The translations under genes were made by a program, and so were the position numbers. 64,000 nt of DNA from an uncultured Sphingomonas sp. (lineage in GTDB: Bacteria > Pseudomonadota > Alphaproteobacteria > Sphingomonadales > Sphingomonadaceae). Shown here piece after piece: positions 45,461 through 54,363 of this stretch (positions are counted from its first letter, which is position 1; each line of letters begins with the position of its first letter). The stretch is from contig CAJYIX010000005.1 of NCBI GenBank assembly GCA_913775315.1, positions 1 through 64,000 on the forward strand, in the 5' to 3' direction. The notes beneath the pieces are model-generated. The model did no database searches and was not told the DNA's origin. It was given only the letters and a program-made list of their open reading frames with translations.

Positions 45461-47685
45461 CCCGTCCCGTTCGCCCCGACTTCGACGCCGTGCCCGATGA
45501 GGCGCCGGCCCCCGAGCTTCCGACAGGACGCTATTTCAATCGCGAGTTGAGCTGGCTGGCGTTCAACAAGCGGGTGATGGAGGAGGCGTGCAACGCCGCG
45601 CATCCGCTGCTCGAACGGCTCCGCTTCCTGTCGATCTCGGGCTCCAATTTCGACGAGTTCTTCATGGTCCGCGTCGCGGGCCTGAAGGGCCAGCAGGTGC
45701 AGGAGGTCGATTCGCGATCGATCGACGGCCTCAATCCGAACCAGCAACTCGCCGCGATCGTGGCGGAGGCCGGGCGCCTCGCCGACGAGCAGCAGGCCAT
45801 CTGGCGCGACCTGTCCGCGCTGATGGCCGAGACAAGCATCCGCGTGCTGGGCGAGGACGCGATCGAGGACGAGGCCGACGAATGGCTCGACCGCCATTTC
45901 CGTGAGCAGATCTTCCCGATCCTGACGCCGCAAGCGCTAGACCCTGCACATCCGTTCCCGTTCATCCCCAACAAGGGGTCGAGCGTGATCTTCGACCTCG
46001 TCCGCAAGGCCGACGGACAGGCGATCCGTGAGCTCGTCCTGCTGCCGCCGACGCTGCCCCGCTTCGTTCGCGTGCCGGGCGAGCGGGCCTGCTACGTGCC
46101 GATGGAGGCGATGCTCAAGCGGTTCGCGCCGCAGCTCTTCCCCGGCTACGAGATCAAGGGGTCGGCGGGGTTCCGTGTCCTGCGCGACAGCGACATCGAG
46201 CTGGAGGAGGATGCCGAGGATCTCGTCCTCTACTTCCGCACCGCGATCAAGCGCCGCCGCCGCGGCCGCGTCATCCGCCTCGAGATGGAAACCGCGATCA
46301 CCGCCGAGCTCGAAGCGGTGCTGATCGACGAGCTGGAGGGGAGCGAGGCACTGCTCACCGAAAAGGTCGGCTTCCTCGGCATCACCGACCTGTCGGCGCT
46401 GGTGGACGAGGATCGCCCTGACCTCAAATTTCCGCCGTTCAGCCCGCGCTTTCCCGAGCGGATCCGCGAATATGGCGGTGACTGTTTTGCGGCGATCCGG
46501 GCAAAGGATATCGTCGTCCACCACCCGTACGAGACGTTCGACGTGGTGCTCGCCTTCCTGAAGCAGGCCGCCGCCGATCCCGACGTGGTGGCGATAAAGC
46601 AGACGCTCTATCGCGCGGGCAAGCAGTCCGCGGTCATCAGCGCGCTGATCGCCGCGGCGGAGGCGGGCAAGTCGGTGACCGCGGTGGTCGAGCTGAAGGC
46701 GCGGTTCGACGAGGAGCAGAACCTTCTCTGGGCCGACGCGCTGGAGCGGGCGGGCGTGCAGGTCGTCTATGGCTTCATCGACTGGAAGACGCACGCCAAG
46801 GTGTCGATGGTCGTCCGGCGCGAGGGGGGCGAGTTCCGCAGCTACGTCCATTTCGGCACGGGCAATTATCACCCGATCACCGCGCGCATCTACACGGATC
46901 TCAGCTTCTTCACCGCCGACCCGGCGCTGGGACGCGATGCGGCGCAGCTGTTCAACTACATCACCGGCTATGTCGAGCCGCAGGGGCTGGAGCAGCTTCG
47001 CATGAGCCCGCGCGACCTGCGGGCCAGCCTGATCGCGCTGATCGACCGCGAGATCGGCTTCGCACGCGCTGGCAAGCCGGCGAGCCTGTGGGCCAAGATG
47101 AACTCGCTGGTCGACCCTGCGATCATCGAGAAACTTTATGAGGCGAGCGGCGCGGGGGTCGAGGTCGACCTGATCGTGCGCGGCATCTGCTGCTTGCGGC
47201 CGGGCGTGCCGGGCCTGTCCGACCATATCCGCGTGAAGTCGATCGTCGGTCGGTTCCTCGAGCACAGCCGCATCTGGGCGTTCGGCAACGGCAAGCCGCT
47301 GCCCAACGACGATGCACGCGTCTATATCTCGTCCGCCGACTGGATGCCGCGCAACTTCGACCGCCGCGTCGAGTTCATGCTGCCGATCACCAATCCGACC
47401 GTCCACGATCAGGTGCTGGACCAGGTGATGACCGCCAACTTGCTCGATACCGAGCAGAGCTGGGAATTGCAGCCCGATGGAACCTATGATCGCGACGAGC
47501 CGGGGTCGAAGCCCTTCAACCTCCATCGCTATTTCATGACCAATCCGTCGCTGTCGGGCCGCGGCGCCGCGCTGGCCAGCCGCGGGGCGGTGCCCAAGCT
47601 CAAGCTGCGCCGCGCGGTGCCGCTGGGACCGGTCCAGCCGCTGCCGCCGCCGCCCGAGCCGGCGCAGGATTTAGACCCGGCGTGA
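45457..47685 (+). CDS. ppk: Polyphosphate kinase 1
   Basis: A 742-residue enzyme that makes polyphosphate from ATP. Layout: N-terminal domain (20-130: YFNRELSWLAFNKRVMEEA), head domain, then two C-terminal phospholipase-D-like domains with the phospho-His in WKTHAKVSMVVRR (His446) and YISSADWMPRNFDRRVEFM. ATG 45457 overlaps hdaA; a longer open frame upstream is antisense-type noise over hdaA. Pro-rich end. Coupled to ppx by four bases (GTGA). Confidence 0.97.
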   Translation: MTRPVRPDFDAVPDEAPAPELPTGRYFNRELSWLAFNKRVMEEACNAAHPLLERLRFLSISGSNFDEFFMVRVAGLKGQQVQEVDSRSIDGLNPNQQLAAIVAEAGRLADEQQAIWRDLSALMAETSIRVLGEDAIEDEADEWLDRHFREQIFPILTPQALDPAHPFPFIPNKGSSVIFDLVRKADGQAIRELVLLPPTLPRFVRVPGERACYVPMEAMLKRFAPQLFPGYEIKGSAGFRVLRDSDIELEEDAEDLVLYFRTAIKRRRRGRVIRLEMETAITAELEAVLIDELEGSEALLTEKVGFLGITDLSALVDEDRPDLKFPPFSPRFPERIREYGGDCFAAIRAKDIVVHHPYETFDVVLAFLKQAAADPDVVAIKQTLYRAGKQSAVISALIAAAEAGKSVTAVVELKARFDEEQNLLWADALERAGVQVVYGFIDWKTHAKVSMVVRREGGEFRSYVHFGTGNYHPITARIYTDLSFFTADPALGRDAAQLFNYITGYVEPQGLEQLRMSPRDLRASLIALIDREIGFARAGKPASLWAKMNSLVDPAIIEKLYEASGAGVEVDLIVRGICCLRPGVPGLSDHIRVKSIVGRFLEHSRIWAFGNGKPLPNDDARVYISSADWMPRNFDRRVEFMLPITNPTVHDQVLDQVMTANLLDTEQSWELQPDGTYDRDEPGSKPFNLHRYFMTNPSLSGRGAALASRGAVPKLKLRRAVPLGPVQPLPPPPEPAQDLDPA

Positions 47686-49184
47686 GCCTGTTCTTCCGCA
47701 AGCCCTCGGCTGAGGGCCGAGCGCGTACCGCGATCATCGACATCGGCTCGAACTCGATCCGCCTTGTCGTCTATGAGGGGCCGGCGCGGCTACCCGCTAC
47801 GCTGTTCAATGAAAAGGTGATGGCGGGCCTCGGTCGCGGGCTCGCCGAAACCGGCGCGATCAGTGCCGAAGGGATGGCGATCGCCAGGGCCTCGCTCGCG
47901 CGCTTTGCCATGCTCGCCAGGGCGATGGAGGTCGACGAGACGCGCACCGTCGCCACCGCCGCGGTCCGCGATGCCTCGAACGGGCCGGAACTGCTGGCCA
48001 TCGCAAAGGAGCTCGGCCTCTCGGTCGAGCTGCTGCCGGGGGAGGCGGAGGCGACGGCCTCGGGCCTCGGCGTGCTGTCGGCGATCCCCGATGCCGACGG
48101 CATCGTCGGCGATCTGGGCGGCGGCAGCCTCGAACTGGTCCGCGTCTCGAACGGTGAGGTGGGGGAGCGCGTGTCGTTCCCGCTCGGCGTGCTGCGCATC
48201 GCGGCAATCCGTGCGAAAGGCAAGGGGGCGCTCGACCGGCATGTCCACCGGACGCTGGCCGACGCGGGCTGGCTGGGGGCAGGGACCGCATTGCCGCTCT
48301 ATCTGGTCGGCGGATCGTGGCGCGCACTCGCCCGGCTCGACATGCACCAGACCGCCTATCCGCTGCCGGTCATCCATGGCTACGGCCTGTCGATCGACAC
48401 GATTGAGCGGCTGATCCGCCAGCTCGGCACGCTGCCCAAGGCCAAGTTGCGGACGATCCCCAACCTGTCGGGCGGGCGCATCGCGACGCTGGACGATGCC
48501 GCGCGGTTGCTGACCGTGCTGATGAAGCATCTGGGCAGCGAGGCGGCGATCACCTCCGCCTTCGGCCTGCGCGAGGGCCTGTTGCACGAGCGGCTCGACC
48601 CCGCGACCCGCGCGCTCGACCCGTTGATCGTCGCCGCACGCGAGGAGGGGCGGCGGCTGGGGCGGTTTCCCGAGCATGGCGATCTGCTCGACACCTGGAT
48701 CGCGCCGCTGTTCGGGCAGGAGGCGCCGGAACTTGCCCGGCTGCGCCATGCCGCCTGCCTGCTGGCAGACGTGGGCTGGCTGGCCAACCCCGAGTTCCGG
48801 GCCGAGCGCGGGATCGAGATCGCGCTCCACGGCAACTGGGTGGCGATCGACGCGGACGGACGCGCGATGCTGGCGCAGGCGCTGTTCACCTGTTTCGGCG
48901 GCGGCACCGAATCGCCCGACCCGCTGGCGCGCCTCGCCAGTCCCGAGCGCCTGGAGGCGGCGGCGCGCTGGGGCCTGGCCATGCGCCTCGGCCAGCGCCT
49001 GTCGGGCGGGGTCGCCGGGCCGCTCAAGCGCACCGCGATCGCGCGCGACGGCGATAGGCTGACGCTGCGTACAGAGCCTAAGCAGGCCGCGCTTTACGGC
49101 GAGGCGGTCGAGCGGCGGCACAAGGCATTGGCGAACGCGCTGGGCCTGTCCTACGTTCACGCCCCCGATTTCGAGAAGGCATGA
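47682..49184 (+). CDS. ppx: Exopolyphosphatase/guanosine pentaphosphatase (Ppx/GppA family)
   Basis: A 500-residue ASKHA-fold phosphatase. Motifs: IIDIGSNSIRLVVYE (phosphate 1), VGDLGGGSLELVRV (phosphate 2), and the HD-like C-terminal domain. Starts at GTG 47682 inside the ppk stop region. With ppk it forms a synthesis/degradation pair for polyphosphate. Confidence 0.93.
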   Translation: MSLFFRKPSAEGRARTAIIDIGSNSIRLVVYEGPARLPATLFNEKVMAGLGRGLAETGAISAEGMAIARASLARFAMLARAMEVDETRTVATAAVRDASNGPELLAIAKELGLSVELLPGEAEATASGLGVLSAIPDADGIVGDLGGGSLELVRVSNGEVGERVSFPLGVLRIAAIRAKGKGALDRHVHRTLADAGWLGAGTALPLYLVGGSWRALARLDMHQTAYPLPVIHGYGLSIDTIERLIRQLGTLPKAKLRTIPNLSGGRIATLDDAARLLTVLMKHLGSEAAITSAFGLREGLLHERLDPATRALDPLIVAAREEGRRLGRFPEHGDLLDTWIAPLFGQEAPELARLRHAACLLADVGWLANPEFRAERGIEIALHGNWVAIDADGRAMLAQALFTCFGGGTESPDPLARLASPERLEAAARWGLAMRLGQRLSGGVAGPLKRTAIARDGDRLTLRTEPKQAALYGEAVERRHKALANALGLSYVHAPDFEKA

Positions 49185-50191
49185 TGACGCTTCCCACCCG
49201 CACGATCGGCCCGTTTCAGGTCTCGGCGATCGGCCTCGGCTGTATGAACCTCAGCCATGCCTATGGCGAGAAGCCCGAGCCCGCGGATGCAGAGGCGCTG
49301 CTCAATCGCGCGCTCGACCTCGGCATCACGCTGCTCGACACCGCCGCGCTCTACGGCTTCGGCGAGAACGAGCGGCTGGTCGGCCGCGCGGTCGGCCATC
49401 GCCGCAGCGAATACACGCTGGCAAGCAAATGCGTGCTCGACGTGATTGACGGCAAGCGCGGCCTCGACGGCTCTCCCGCTGCGATTGACCGCACGCTGAA
49501 TGCCGCGCTCGGCCGGCTCGGGACCGATCACATCGACCTCTATTATCTCCACCGTCTCGACCGGAACGTGCCGGTCGAAGAGTCGGTCGGTGCGCTCGTC
49601 CGCGCAAAGGAAGCGGGGAAGATCGGCGCGATCGGCCTGTCCGAGATGGGTGCCGAGACGATCCGCCGCGCCCACGCCGTCCACTCGATCGCGGCGGTGC
49701 AGACCGAATATTCGCCCGTCGTCCGCAATGCGGAGATCGCGGTGCTCGATACCTGCCGCGAGCTCGGCATCGGCTTCGTCGCTTTTTCACCCGTCGCGCG
49801 CGGGCTGCTGGCCGGCGGGGTCGCCGACGACCGCTATGTCGAGGGTGATATCCGCGCCGCGATGCCGCGTTTCATTGGCGAGGCGCTGGCGCACAATCTG
49901 CGCGCCGTCGCTGCCTACGACACGCTGGCCGCTGAGATCGGCTGCACGTCCGCGCAGCTCTCGCTCGCCTGGGTGCTGTCGCGGGCGGGCCATGTCGTAC
50001 CGATCCCCGGCACGCGGTCGGTCGCGCATCTCGAGGAGAATGTCGGCGCCGCCAGCGTGACGATCACGCCCGAGATCGCCGCCCGGATAGACGCGATCTT
50101 CGCCGCCGGGGCGATCCGCGGCCCGCGCTATGCCGCGGCGATGCAGGCGCAGATCGACACCGAAACCTTTCCTGACGAAGAACTGACCTGA
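49181..50191 (+). CDS. Aldo/keto reductase
   Basis: A 336-residue TIM-barrel NADPH oxidoreductase of the YajO/AKR-type. Catalytic Asp in LLDTAALYGFGENE, Tyr in the same motif, Lys in ASKCVLDV, and His in LYYLHRLDRNVPVEES. ATG 49181 overlaps ppx; ATG 49184 is equally possible. Last gene of the operon. Substrate unknown. Confidence 0.93.
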   Translation: MMTLPTRTIGPFQVSAIGLGCMNLSHAYGEKPEPADAEALLNRALDLGITLLDTAALYGFGENERLVGRAVGHRRSEYTLASKCVLDVIDGKRGLDGSPAAIDRTLNAALGRLGTDHIDLYYLHRLDRNVPVEESVGALVRAKEAGKIGAIGLSEMGAETIRRAHAVHSIAAVQTEYSPVVRNAEIAVLDTCRELGIGFVAFSPVARGLLAGGVADDRYVEGDIRAAMPRFIGEALAHNLRAVAAYDTLAAEIGCTSAQLSLAWVLSRAGHVVPIPGTRSVAHLEENVGAASVTITPEIAARIDAIFAAGAIRGPRYAAAMQAQIDTETFPDEELT

Positions 50192-50243
50192 ACGCCTCGC
50201 TTTGGTCGCAAAGGCGGGCTAACCGCGCGAAGTCGGTTGAAGG

Positions 50244-51086
50244 TTGAACGTCCGCTTGGCTTTGTCGCTTGCCCCCGTCCTTCACCGATTGCCCGAACGC
50301 CTGCGCGGTGATCGCGCGCGCCGGATCGCCGGCTTCGTGCTGGCGCTGCTGGTCGAGGTGCTGCTCGTCCTCGTCCTCTTGACGCTGAAACCCGATCTGG
50401 TCGGCCGCAAGGATGCGAAGTCCACGCCCGTGTTCACGATGGCCGCCGCCGACGACGCGGCCCCCGACGCCGCGACTGAGGACCAGCAGAAGAGCGAAGA
50501 CCCGCCGAGCGAGACCGAGAAGCCGCCGACCGACGCGCCCCCGGTCGAGACGCAACCCACGCCGCCGCGACCGCAGCCGCCGAGCGATGCCCCGCCCGCG
50601 CCGTCGCCGCCGCCCTATATCCTGTTGCCGCGTCAGGTGCTGGCGCAGGCCGATATCGCACGGCCAAGCGCGCCGCCCGCCGCGCCGGCAGCCCCCGCGG
50701 CGCCGGCCCGCCGCCCGACCTACGGTCCCGTCGATCGCGGCCCCGCCGGCCCACCCGACAGCGAGGTCGTCGGCCGCGCCCCCAACGGCCAGCCGCTCTA
50801 CGCCGCCGCCTGGTATCGTGAGCCCTATCCGGAGGAGCTACGCGGCTACCTGTCCACGGCCAGTGGGCCGGGCTGGGGCCTAATCGCCTGCCGCACCGTG
50901 CCGAATTATCGCGTCGAGGACTGCGTCTCGCTCGGCGAATCGCCGGAGGGGTCGAACATCGCCCGATCCGTGCTGGCCGCTGCCTGGCAGTTCAAGGTGC
51001 GACCGCCGCGCGTCGGCGGCGACTACAAGGTCGGCGAATGGGTCCGCATCCGCATCGACTATGGCTTGGAACGCCGCCGCCCCTGA
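50244..51086 (+). CDS. TonB-like proline-rich membrane protein
   Basis: A 280-residue protein: one N-terminal membrane segment (about 26-48, ARRIAGFVLALLVEVLLVLVLL), a Pro/Glu/Lys-rich region (70-150) able to span the periplasm, and a C-terminal domain (about 195-280) with YPEELRGYLSTASGPGW and FKVRPPRVGGDYKVGEWVRIRIDY. This resembles TonB but lacks a clear canonical end. It starts at TTG 50244. No exbBD nearby. It may be an energy-transducing or scaffold protein. Confidence 0.65.
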   Translation: MNVRLALSLAPVLHRLPERLRGDRARRIAGFVLALLVEVLLVLVLLTLKPDLVGRKDAKSTPVFTMAAADDAAPDAATEDQQKSEDPPSETEKPPTDAPPVETQPTPPRPQPPSDAPPAPSPPPYILLPRQVLAQADIARPSAPPAAPAAPAAPARRPTYGPVDRGPAGPPDSEVVGRAPNGQPLYAAAWYREPYPEELRGYLSTASGPGWGLIACRTVPNYRVEDCVSLGESPEGSNIARSVLAAAWQFKVRPPRVGGDYKVGEWVRIRIDYGLERRRP

Positions 51087-51150
51087 TCGCCCATTGGCTT
51101 TACCCCGAAAACATGGCTTGTTAGCGGTAAAGCAAGGCGGGGAGGCATGG

Positions 51151-52797
51151 ATGGCGGGATCGGCGGGCTGGGTGCCCGGACAGGGACGCGTGGGCCAGAA
51201 CGAGAAGCTGGTGATCGCCGCCTCGTCGCTCGGCACCGTTTTCGAGTGGTACGACTTCTACCTCTACGGCCTGCTCGCCGCGCATATCTCGGCTCAGTTC
51301 TTTTCGGGCGTGAACGAGACGACGGGCTTCATCCTCGCGCTCGCCGCCTTTGCCGCTGGGTTCGCGGTACGGCCGTTCGGCGCGCTCGTCTTCGGGCGGA
51401 TTGGCGACCTGGTCGGGCGCAAGAACACGTTTCTCGTCACCATGGGGCTGATGGGCCTGTCGACCTTCGCGGTGGGCCTGCTGCCGTCCTACGCCACGAT
51501 CGGCGTGGCGGCGCCGTTCGTCCTCGTCGGGTTGAGGCTGCTTCAGGGCCTCGCGCTCGGCGGCGAATATGGCGGTGCGGCGACCTATGTCGCCGAGCAC
51601 GCGCCGGAGGGGAAGCGCGGGCTCTATACCAGCTGGATCCAGACGACGGCGACGATGGGGCTGTTCGCCGCGCTCCTCGTCGTCATCGGCCTGCGCAGCG
51701 CGATCGGCGAGGCGGACTTCGCCGCCTGGGGCTGGCGCGTGCCGTTCCTCGTGTCGATCGTCCTGCTCGCCGTGTCGATCTGGATCCGGCTCCAACTCGC
51801 CGAAAGTCCCATCTTCCAGAAGATGAAGGAGGAGGGGACGACGTCGAAGGCGCCGATCAAGGAGGCGTTCGGCGAATGGAAGAACCTGCGCTGGGTGCTG
51901 ATCGCGCTGTTCGGCGCGGGCGCGGGACAGGCAGTCGTCTGGTACACGGGGCAGTTCTACGCACTCTTCTATCTGGAAAAGGTGCTCAAGGTCGATGGCG
52001 CGACCGCCAATATCCTGATTGCGATCGCGCTGGCGATCGGCACGCCGTTCTTCGTCATCTTCGGCTGGCTGTCGGACAGGATCGGACGCAAGCCGATCAT
52101 CCTGGCGGGCTGTGCGCTGGCGATGGTGAGCTACTTCCCGCTGTTCCATGCCCTCACGCGCGCGGCCAATCCCGCGCTGGCGGCGGCAAGCGTATCGGCG
52201 CCCATCGTCGTTCGCACCGATCCGGCGACCTGCTCGCTCCAGTTCGATCCCGTGGGCCGCAACAAGTTCGACCGGACGAGCTGCGACCTCGCCAAGGCCT
52301 ATCTCGCCAAGGCGGGGCTTCCCTATTCGACCGAGGCCGCCGCGGGGCGGGAAAGCGTGATCGCCATCGGTGCGGCGCGGTTCGACGTGCCCGATCCCGC
52401 GACGGTGCCGAACGACCCCGCGCGCTGGAAGGCCGTGGGCGATGCGGTCGCGGCGGCGGGTTATCCGACAAAGGCGGATCCGGCGCGCATTGACCGGGTG
52501 AGCGTCGTCGCGATCCTGTTCGCGCTCGTCCTGCTCGTCACCATGGTCTACGGCCCGATCGCGGCGCTCCTGGTCGAGCTGTTTCCCAGCCGCATCCGCT
52601 ATACCTCGATGTCGCTGCCCTATCACATCGCCAATGGCTGGTTCGGCGGGTTCCTGCCGACGACGGCGTTCGCGATCGTCGCGGCGACGGGAAATATCTA
52701 TGATGGGCTCTGGTATCCTGTCATCGTGGCGGGCGCGACGGTGGTGATCGGGCTCACCTTCCTGCCCGAAACCTTCCGCCGCCGGATCGAGGATTGA
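51151..52797 (+). CDS. MFS transporter, metabolite:H+ symporter (MHS) type
   Basis: A 548-residue twelve-segment symporter with family motifs IAASSLGTVFEWYDFYLYG, GALVFGRIGDLVGRKNTFL, GGEYGGAATYVAEHAP, and FGWLSDRIGRKPI. It is longer than usual because of an inserted hydrophilic loop of about 110 residues (around 350-460), which contains Cys residues (TCSLQF, TSCDLAKAYLAKAGL). Similar loops occur in some family members. Substrate unknown (often organic acids). Its stop overlaps an in-frame TTG of the next gene. Confidence 0.9.
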   Translation: MAGSAGWVPGQGRVGQNEKLVIAASSLGTVFEWYDFYLYGLLAAHISAQFFSGVNETTGFILALAAFAAGFAVRPFGALVFGRIGDLVGRKNTFLVTMGLMGLSTFAVGLLPSYATIGVAAPFVLVGLRLLQGLALGGEYGGAATYVAEHAPEGKRGLYTSWIQTTATMGLFAALLVVIGLRSAIGEADFAAWGWRVPFLVSIVLLAVSIWIRLQLAESPIFQKMKEEGTTSKAPIKEAFGEWKNLRWVLIALFGAGAGQAVVWYTGQFYALFYLEKVLKVDGATANILIAIALAIGTPFFVIFGWLSDRIGRKPIILAGCALAMVSYFPLFHALTRAANPALAAASVSAPIVVRTDPATCSLQFDPVGRNKFDRTSCDLAKAYLAKAGLPYSTEAAAGRESVIAIGAARFDVPDPATVPNDPARWKAVGDAVAAAGYPTKADPARIDRVSVVAILFALVLLVTMVYGPIAALLVELFPSRIRYTSMSLPYHIANGWFGGFLPTTAFAIVAATGNIYDGLWYPVIVAGATVVIGLTFLPETFRRRIED

Positions 52798-52802
52798 TCG
52801 CG

Positions 52803-53150
52803 ATGTGGTGGGCGTTGCTGCTGCTGACGCAAGTCCAGGTCGAGGAGCGGCCCCGTGTTACCGTCGCGCTGGCGGATGGCGGGATGTTAAGCTTCGTCCC
52901 CGTGGCCGCGGGCGACGAGGACTATCCGCCGGCGGCAAAGCGGGTCGATGCCGAGGGGGTGAGCGACCTTGAACTGACGATCGAGATCGACGGCAAGGTT
53001 TCGGCCTGTCGGCTCTATGCCAGCTCGGGGAATACCGACCTCGATCGCAGGTCGTGCGAGCTGTATCGCGAGCGGGCGGCGTTCCGGGTGTCGGGACGGA
53101 CAAGGCCGGTCGTCGTCCGCGCGCCGGTCAAATGGGTGCTGCAGGAGTGA
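52803..53150 (+). CDS. Small TonB C-terminal-like protein
   Basis: A 115-residue protein: short hydrophobic start (MWWALLLLTQ), then a domain resembling the TonB C-terminus (DEDYPPAAKRVDAEGVSDLELTIEIDGKVSACRLYASSG...LDRRSCELYRERAAFR). Such proteins are often stand-alone periplasmic domains in sphingomonads. ATG 52803 chosen; TTG 52794 is in frame and overlaps the MFS stop. Confidence 0.7.
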   Translation: MWWALLLLTQVQVEERPRVTVALADGGMLSFVPVAAGDEDYPPAAKRVDAEGVSDLELTIEIDGKVSACRLYASSGNTDLDRRSCELYRERAAFRVSGRTRPVVVRAPVKWVLQE

Positions 53151-53155
53151 GAAAT

Positions 53156-53192
53156 CAAAAACCCCGCCAACTCGTTGAGCTGGCGGGGTTTT
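53156..53192. terminator. Bidirectional terminator between TonB-like gene and tRNA-Val
   Basis: CCCCGCCAACTC (53162-53173) pairs with GAGCTGGCGGGG (53177-53188) with one mismatch, flanked by AAAAA and TTTT on the two sides. It can end both the rightward gene and the leftward tRNA. Confidence 0.85.
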
Positions 53193-53195
53193 CGA

Positions 53196-53270
53196 TGGTG
53201 GGCGTGGCAAGGATTGAACTTGCGACCCCTGCGATGTCAACACAGTGCTCTACCACTGAGCTACACGCCC
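53196..53270 (-). tRNA. tRNA-Val (anticodon GAC)
   Basis: A 75-base cloverleaf read on the minus strand: acceptor GGGCGTG/CACGCCC, D-arm TAGCTCAGTGGTAGAGC, anticodon loop TTGACAT (GAC), T-arm GCAAGTTCAATCCTTGC, and encoded ACCA. Confidence 0.96.
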
Positions 53271-53326
53271 GCCGGGAGTGGCGCTGTTAGCCGCGCCGGT
53301 TGGGGGGCGCAAGCGTAAAAAGCGGC

Positions 53327-53926
53327 CTATTCGGCAAAATCGATGCGATCGACCCGGTGGCCGCGTGCCTCCAGCCGGGCGCGAAGCTCGGCGCGCTGCG
53401 CTTCCGCATCGCCGTCGCCGTTGGACGACAGGTTGAGCAACAGGCCACCCGCATTATCCCGCGCGACGACCGCGTGGCTCGCGAGCCAGCGCGTGTCGGA
53501 CATCGAAACCTGAAACTCGCCGCTTACCGCGTGCGTCGGCAGGTCGAGCCGGGCAGCGAACTCGGCATGGCCGGGCGAGAGCATCGGTGCGTTCTGTAGC
53601 GGGGCCTGAGCTTCGACAGCGGCGGGCGCGGCGGCGGTCGGGGCGGGGCGCAGGCCGTCCAGCATCGCCAGTTCCTGATCGCGTTTGCCCCGCTCGCGCT
53701 GGCCGCCGCTGCCCTGCATCAGGTCAAACGTCTGATGCGCGCCGTGGCCGAGCAGTGCGGGTTCGGGCGCCGGCTTTTCGCCAAGCGGTTCCTTACTCTC
53801 CTGCTTGCCGTCGCGGCGCGATAGCGCATCCTCGAACCGGGAGCGTTGCTCGGGTTCGGGCGGGCGGTCCGCACGTCGGGGCTGCGGCGTGGCTGCGATC
53901 GGACGGTCGTTAGCGATCGGGGTCAT
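53327..53926 (-). CDS. sctP: Type III secretion SctP-like (needle length/substrate switch) protein
   Basis: A 199-residue protein, short for SctP/YscP/HpaP. The N-terminal half is disordered and rich in Pro, Glu and Arg. The C-terminal ~90 residues (GEFQVSMSDTRWLASHAVVARDNAGGLLLNLSS...ARLEARGHRVDRIDF) resemble the T3S4 globular domain that interacts with SctU. The call rests mainly on position: last gene after sctN and sctO, exactly where SctP lies in Ysc-type operons. Overlaps sctO by four bases. Confidence 0.6.
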   Translation of the reverse strand: MTPIANDRPIAATPQPRRADRPPEPEQRSRFEDALSRRDGKQESKEPLGEKPAPEPALLGHGAHQTFDLMQGSGGQRERGKRDQELAMLDGLRPAPTAAAPAAVEAQAPLQNAPMLSPGHAEFAARLDLPTHAVSGEFQVSMSDTRWLASHAVVARDNAGGLLLNLSSNGDGDAEAQRAELRARLEARGHRVDRIDFAE

Positions 53927-54363
53927 CGGGTTACGCCTGTTCGTAAGGTGAGGTCGTCGTCGGCTCGCCGTTCAGCGGTGCGCTCAGCGTCGCGGCGCTC
54001 CTCGTCGGCAAGCCCGCGCATCGCGTCGCGGCGGGCCTCCGCGCGCAGCCAGTCGCGGCGAGCAAGCTCGGCAGCATGATCGGCGCTGGCAAAGGTCCGG
54101 CGCGCATCGTCGAGCGCCCGATCCGCCGCGGCCACGGCAAGGTCGCAGCGCTTGAGGTAGAGCGCCACGCACTCCTCGCCGGGCCTAAGCAGCCGGCGGG
54201 CGGCGGCGGCCTCTCGAACAGAGATCGCGGCATCGAGCGCGATCCTGGCCGCGTGAACCTCCGCGGCGGCGGCTTCGGCGGCTTCGGCCGCGTCGCGGGC
54301 GGCGCGCGCGGCACGATCGACCTCGCGGTCGCGCAGGGAGACGAGGGTGGCGAGCGTTGTCAT
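53923..54363 (-). CDS. sctO: Type III secretion stalk protein SctO (YscO/HrpB7-like)
   Basis: A 146-residue, almost entirely helical, charged Ala/Arg/Glu-rich protein likely to form an antiparallel coiled coil, the structure of SctO/FliJ stalk proteins that connect the ATPase to the export gate. Primary-sequence identity in this family is low. Position directly after sctN, overlapping it by four bases, supports the call. Confidence 0.7.
   Translation of the reverse strand: MTTLATLVSLRDREVDRAARAARDAAEAAEAAAAEVHAARIALDAAISVREAAAARRLLRPGEECVALYLKRCDLAVAAADRALDDARRTFASADHAAELARRDWLRAEARRDAMRGLADEERRDAERTAERRADDDLTLRTGVTR

Noticed and set aside
53196..53270. tRNA-Val as the integration site of the secretion operon
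   Set aside because: The operon lies on the 5' side of the tRNA, islands normally enter at the 3' end, and there is no integrase or direct repeat.
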